64,000 nucleotides of DNA from JBEEPE01 sp964489645. Lineage in GTDB: Bacteria > Verrucomicrobiota > Verrucomicrobiia > Chthoniobacterales > Chthoniobacteraceae. Below, piece after piece: positions 62,699-64,000 of the stretch (its first letter is position 1; the number at the start of each line of letters is the position of its first letter). Where the stretch lies: the NCBI GenBank assembly GCA_964489645.1, contig CAZAZT010000005.1, forward strand, positions 1 through 64,000. Direction: 5' to 3'. Below the pieces are notes generated by a model that was given only the letters and a program-made list of their open reading frames with translations, was not told the DNA's origin and did not search any database. The position numbers and the translations under genes were made by a program.

Positions 62699-64000
62699 CT
62701 ACTCCACCATGGGTTTCCACCGGAACCGCCGCTTCCGGTAAAGATCGTCAGCCACTTGGATCAACGCCTGTGCATCCTTCGAGATCTCCTCAGCCATCGC
62801 GTCCATGGGATCGCGACGGAGCTTCTCGTTCGGTTGTCCCACGTACTGCTCAACCAATCGGTTCAAGGACAGCGCAACCAATCGTCCGTCCCGGTAAATC
62901 CCCACGCTGCGGTTGTGATGAAGCACCGCACGCCGTGGCTCAGGCACTCCGTCCAATAGAAGGTCTCGCCCGAAAAAGGTCGACTCGTACGGTCGCCCTA
63001 TCAACCCAAGGAGCGTGGGCGCCACATCCAACTGACACCCCAAAACCTCTTTCCTGCCAGCCTCCAACCCAGAGGCTGGACCCATCACCAAGAACGGGAT
63101 CTGGTAACTCCGGATCGGGAGCGTCTCACTCCCATAAACCCGCGCCCCATGATCCGCGATCACCACGAAAATCGTGTCCTTCCAAAATGGCTCCCGCTTC
63201 GCCATCTCAAAAAATCGTCCGATCGCATAGTCAACATACTTCACCGCGTGTAGCCGGCTCCGCCGATACGCAGGTTCGCTGATACGCCCCTCGGGATACG
63301 TGAACGGCTGATGGTTCGATACACTCAATGCGGTGATGAAGAACGGTCTGCCCTTCGCGTGATCCTCGCGCGCCTCCTCGATGACCCGATCGTACAGATC
63401 CTCATCACAATGCCCCCAGACATTGGTGAAAACCGGGTTCTTGAAGTCCTTCTGCTCGGTGAAGGAATGGAACCCATTGTTCAACGAAAACCGACCCAGC
63501 CCGTCAAAAATCCCGCGCCCCGGGTAGATGAACCGCGTGTGATACCCGTCTCGACCAAGCACCGATGCCATCGTCTCGCATCCCTCTGTCATCGTCTTCG
63601 CAACAATACTGTCCCCAGGTACCGGCGGGTATGACGCCACAACGCCCTCAATCCCACGGATCGTTCGATTCCCGTCCGCAAACAGATTGGTGAACAAGAC
63701 CCCCTCATCCACCAATCCATCCAGCTTCGGGGTGACGCTCTCCTTCAGCCCCTTCTTCCCATTCAATGCACCCCAAAACTCGCTCCCGAAACTCTCTTCC
63801 AACAGCACAACCAAGTTCTTCCTCGGCCGAGAAGCATCCCCAGGAATTCGACGCTGAAGCGACCATGGATCCTGGTCCCACTGCGCCCCAGGCGTGTCCA
63901 GCAACCGACGCGCCCTCGCATAGGCATCTACCTCGGGAAGAGAGGGATAAAAGTCTCGGTACTTCAAGTCCCGCGTCCACAGCGCGATCCCACCTGCGGT
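62699..64000 (-). CDS. LTA synthase / sulfatase-family phosphotransferase, 5' end outside the window
   Basis: The frame is open to base 64000, so the gene starts right of the window; the last 11 codons up to the edge have no stop, and a TTG at 63967 is only an internal codon. About 433 residues are visible. The alkaline-phosphatase-fold core is clear: NLVVLLEESFGSEFWG (first metal ligand Glu), DGNRTIRGIEGVVASYPP with the likely catalytic Thr, DEDLYDRVIEEA, and VVIADHGARVYG with the second metal site Asp-His. This is the pattern of lipoteichoic acid synthases and phosphoglycerol or phosphoethanolamine transferases. In a Gram-negative cell it probably decorates a periplasmic glycan, lipid A or exported polymer. 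The N-terminal membrane helices are expected in the missing part. Confidence 0.85.
   Translation of the reverse strand, partial: TAGGIALWTRDLKYRDFYPSLPEVDAYARARRLLDTPGAQWDQDPWSLQRRIPGDASRPRKNLVVLLEESFGSEFWGALNGKKGLKESVTPKLDGLVDEGVLFTNLFADGNRTIRGIEGVVASYPPVPGDSIVAKTMTEGCETMASVLGRDGYHTRFIYPGRGIFDGLGRFSLNNGFHSFTEQKDFKNPVFTNVWGHCDEDLYDRVIEEAREDHAKGRPFFITALSVSNHQPFTYPEGRISEPAYRRSRLHAVKYVDYAIGRFFEMAKREPFWKDTIFVVIADHGARVYGSETLPIRSYQIPFLVMGPASGLEAGRKEVLGCQLDVAPTLLGLIGRPYESTFFGRDLLLDGVPEPRRAVLHHNRSVGIYRDGRLVALSLNRLVEQYVGQPNEKLRRDPMDAMAEEISKDAQALIQVADDLYRKRRFRWKPMVE

Noticed and set aside
1..64000. CRISPR arrays, insertion sequences, rRNA and tRNA genes
   Set aside because: No regularly spaced repeats, transposase motifs, terminal repeats or cloverleaf structures were seen on reading both strands. 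A covariance-model search was not possible here.

Overview
The window is high-GC bacterial DNA, densely coded on both strands, and most likely comes from a member of the Verrucomicrobiota or a close PVC-superphylum relative. The best clue is a 1384-residue secreted protein that joins a ThuA-like domain, a dehydrogenase-type propeller, HEAT-like repeats and a C-terminal haem domain, an architecture typical of Verrucomicrobiota and Planctomycetota. Secreted quinoprotein-like proteins, an ebo gene pair and a very large filamentous-haemagglutinin-like exoprotein fit the same picture. The envelope is clearly Gram-negative: there are TonB/ExbBD parts, an Omp85-type transporter and a porin. No rRNA, tRNA, CRISPR array or insertion sequence was seen.

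Left part (1-19.3 kb), mainly housekeeping and envelope. In order: a secreted papain-like protein cut by the window edge; a left-handed beta-helix acyltransferase-like protein; on the minus strand ligA, a TPR membrane protein and a histidine phosphatase; then on the plus strand xylB, ubiX, a DUF374 acyltransferase and a PfkB kinase in a tight overlapping run, the SRP RNA gene, an ExbB-ExbD-TPR operon, the large single-chain purL and a GT-B glycosyltransferase.

Middle part (19.3-43.5 kb). A minus-strand pair encodes a six-hairpin-glycosidase-like protein and the ThuA/PVC haem protein. It is divergent from a histidine kinase/response regulator pair, and a perfect inverted repeat lies in the shared promoter. 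Next come an IscA-like carrier with a clear intrinsic terminator upstream, a redoxin, the translationally coupled eboD-eboE pair, a sigma factor coupled to an unusual Gly/Ala/Ser-rich membrane protein, a quinoprotein-like propeller, recG, pdxH, an rnpA without rpmH beside it, a PQQ dehydrogenase with an inserted cytochrome c, a DUF2905 protein and typA.

Right part (43.6-64 kb), the most distinctive region. A minus-strand operon of seven genes with gaps of 3 to 37 bases runs from a two-partner-secretion transporter (TpsB), through an ExbB-type proton channel fused to an extracytoplasmic DUF2341/LamG-like module, ExbD, TonB, a porin and a coiled-coil periplasmic protein, to an 11.2 kb gene for a giant TpsA exoprotein with an N-terminal haemagglutination-activity domain and a C-terminal DUF3739-like domain. 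No TonB-dependent receptor is present, so the operon looks like a two-partner secretion system with its own proton-motive-force transduction complex. Upstream, cut by the right edge, is an LTA-synthase/sulfatase-family phosphotransferase.
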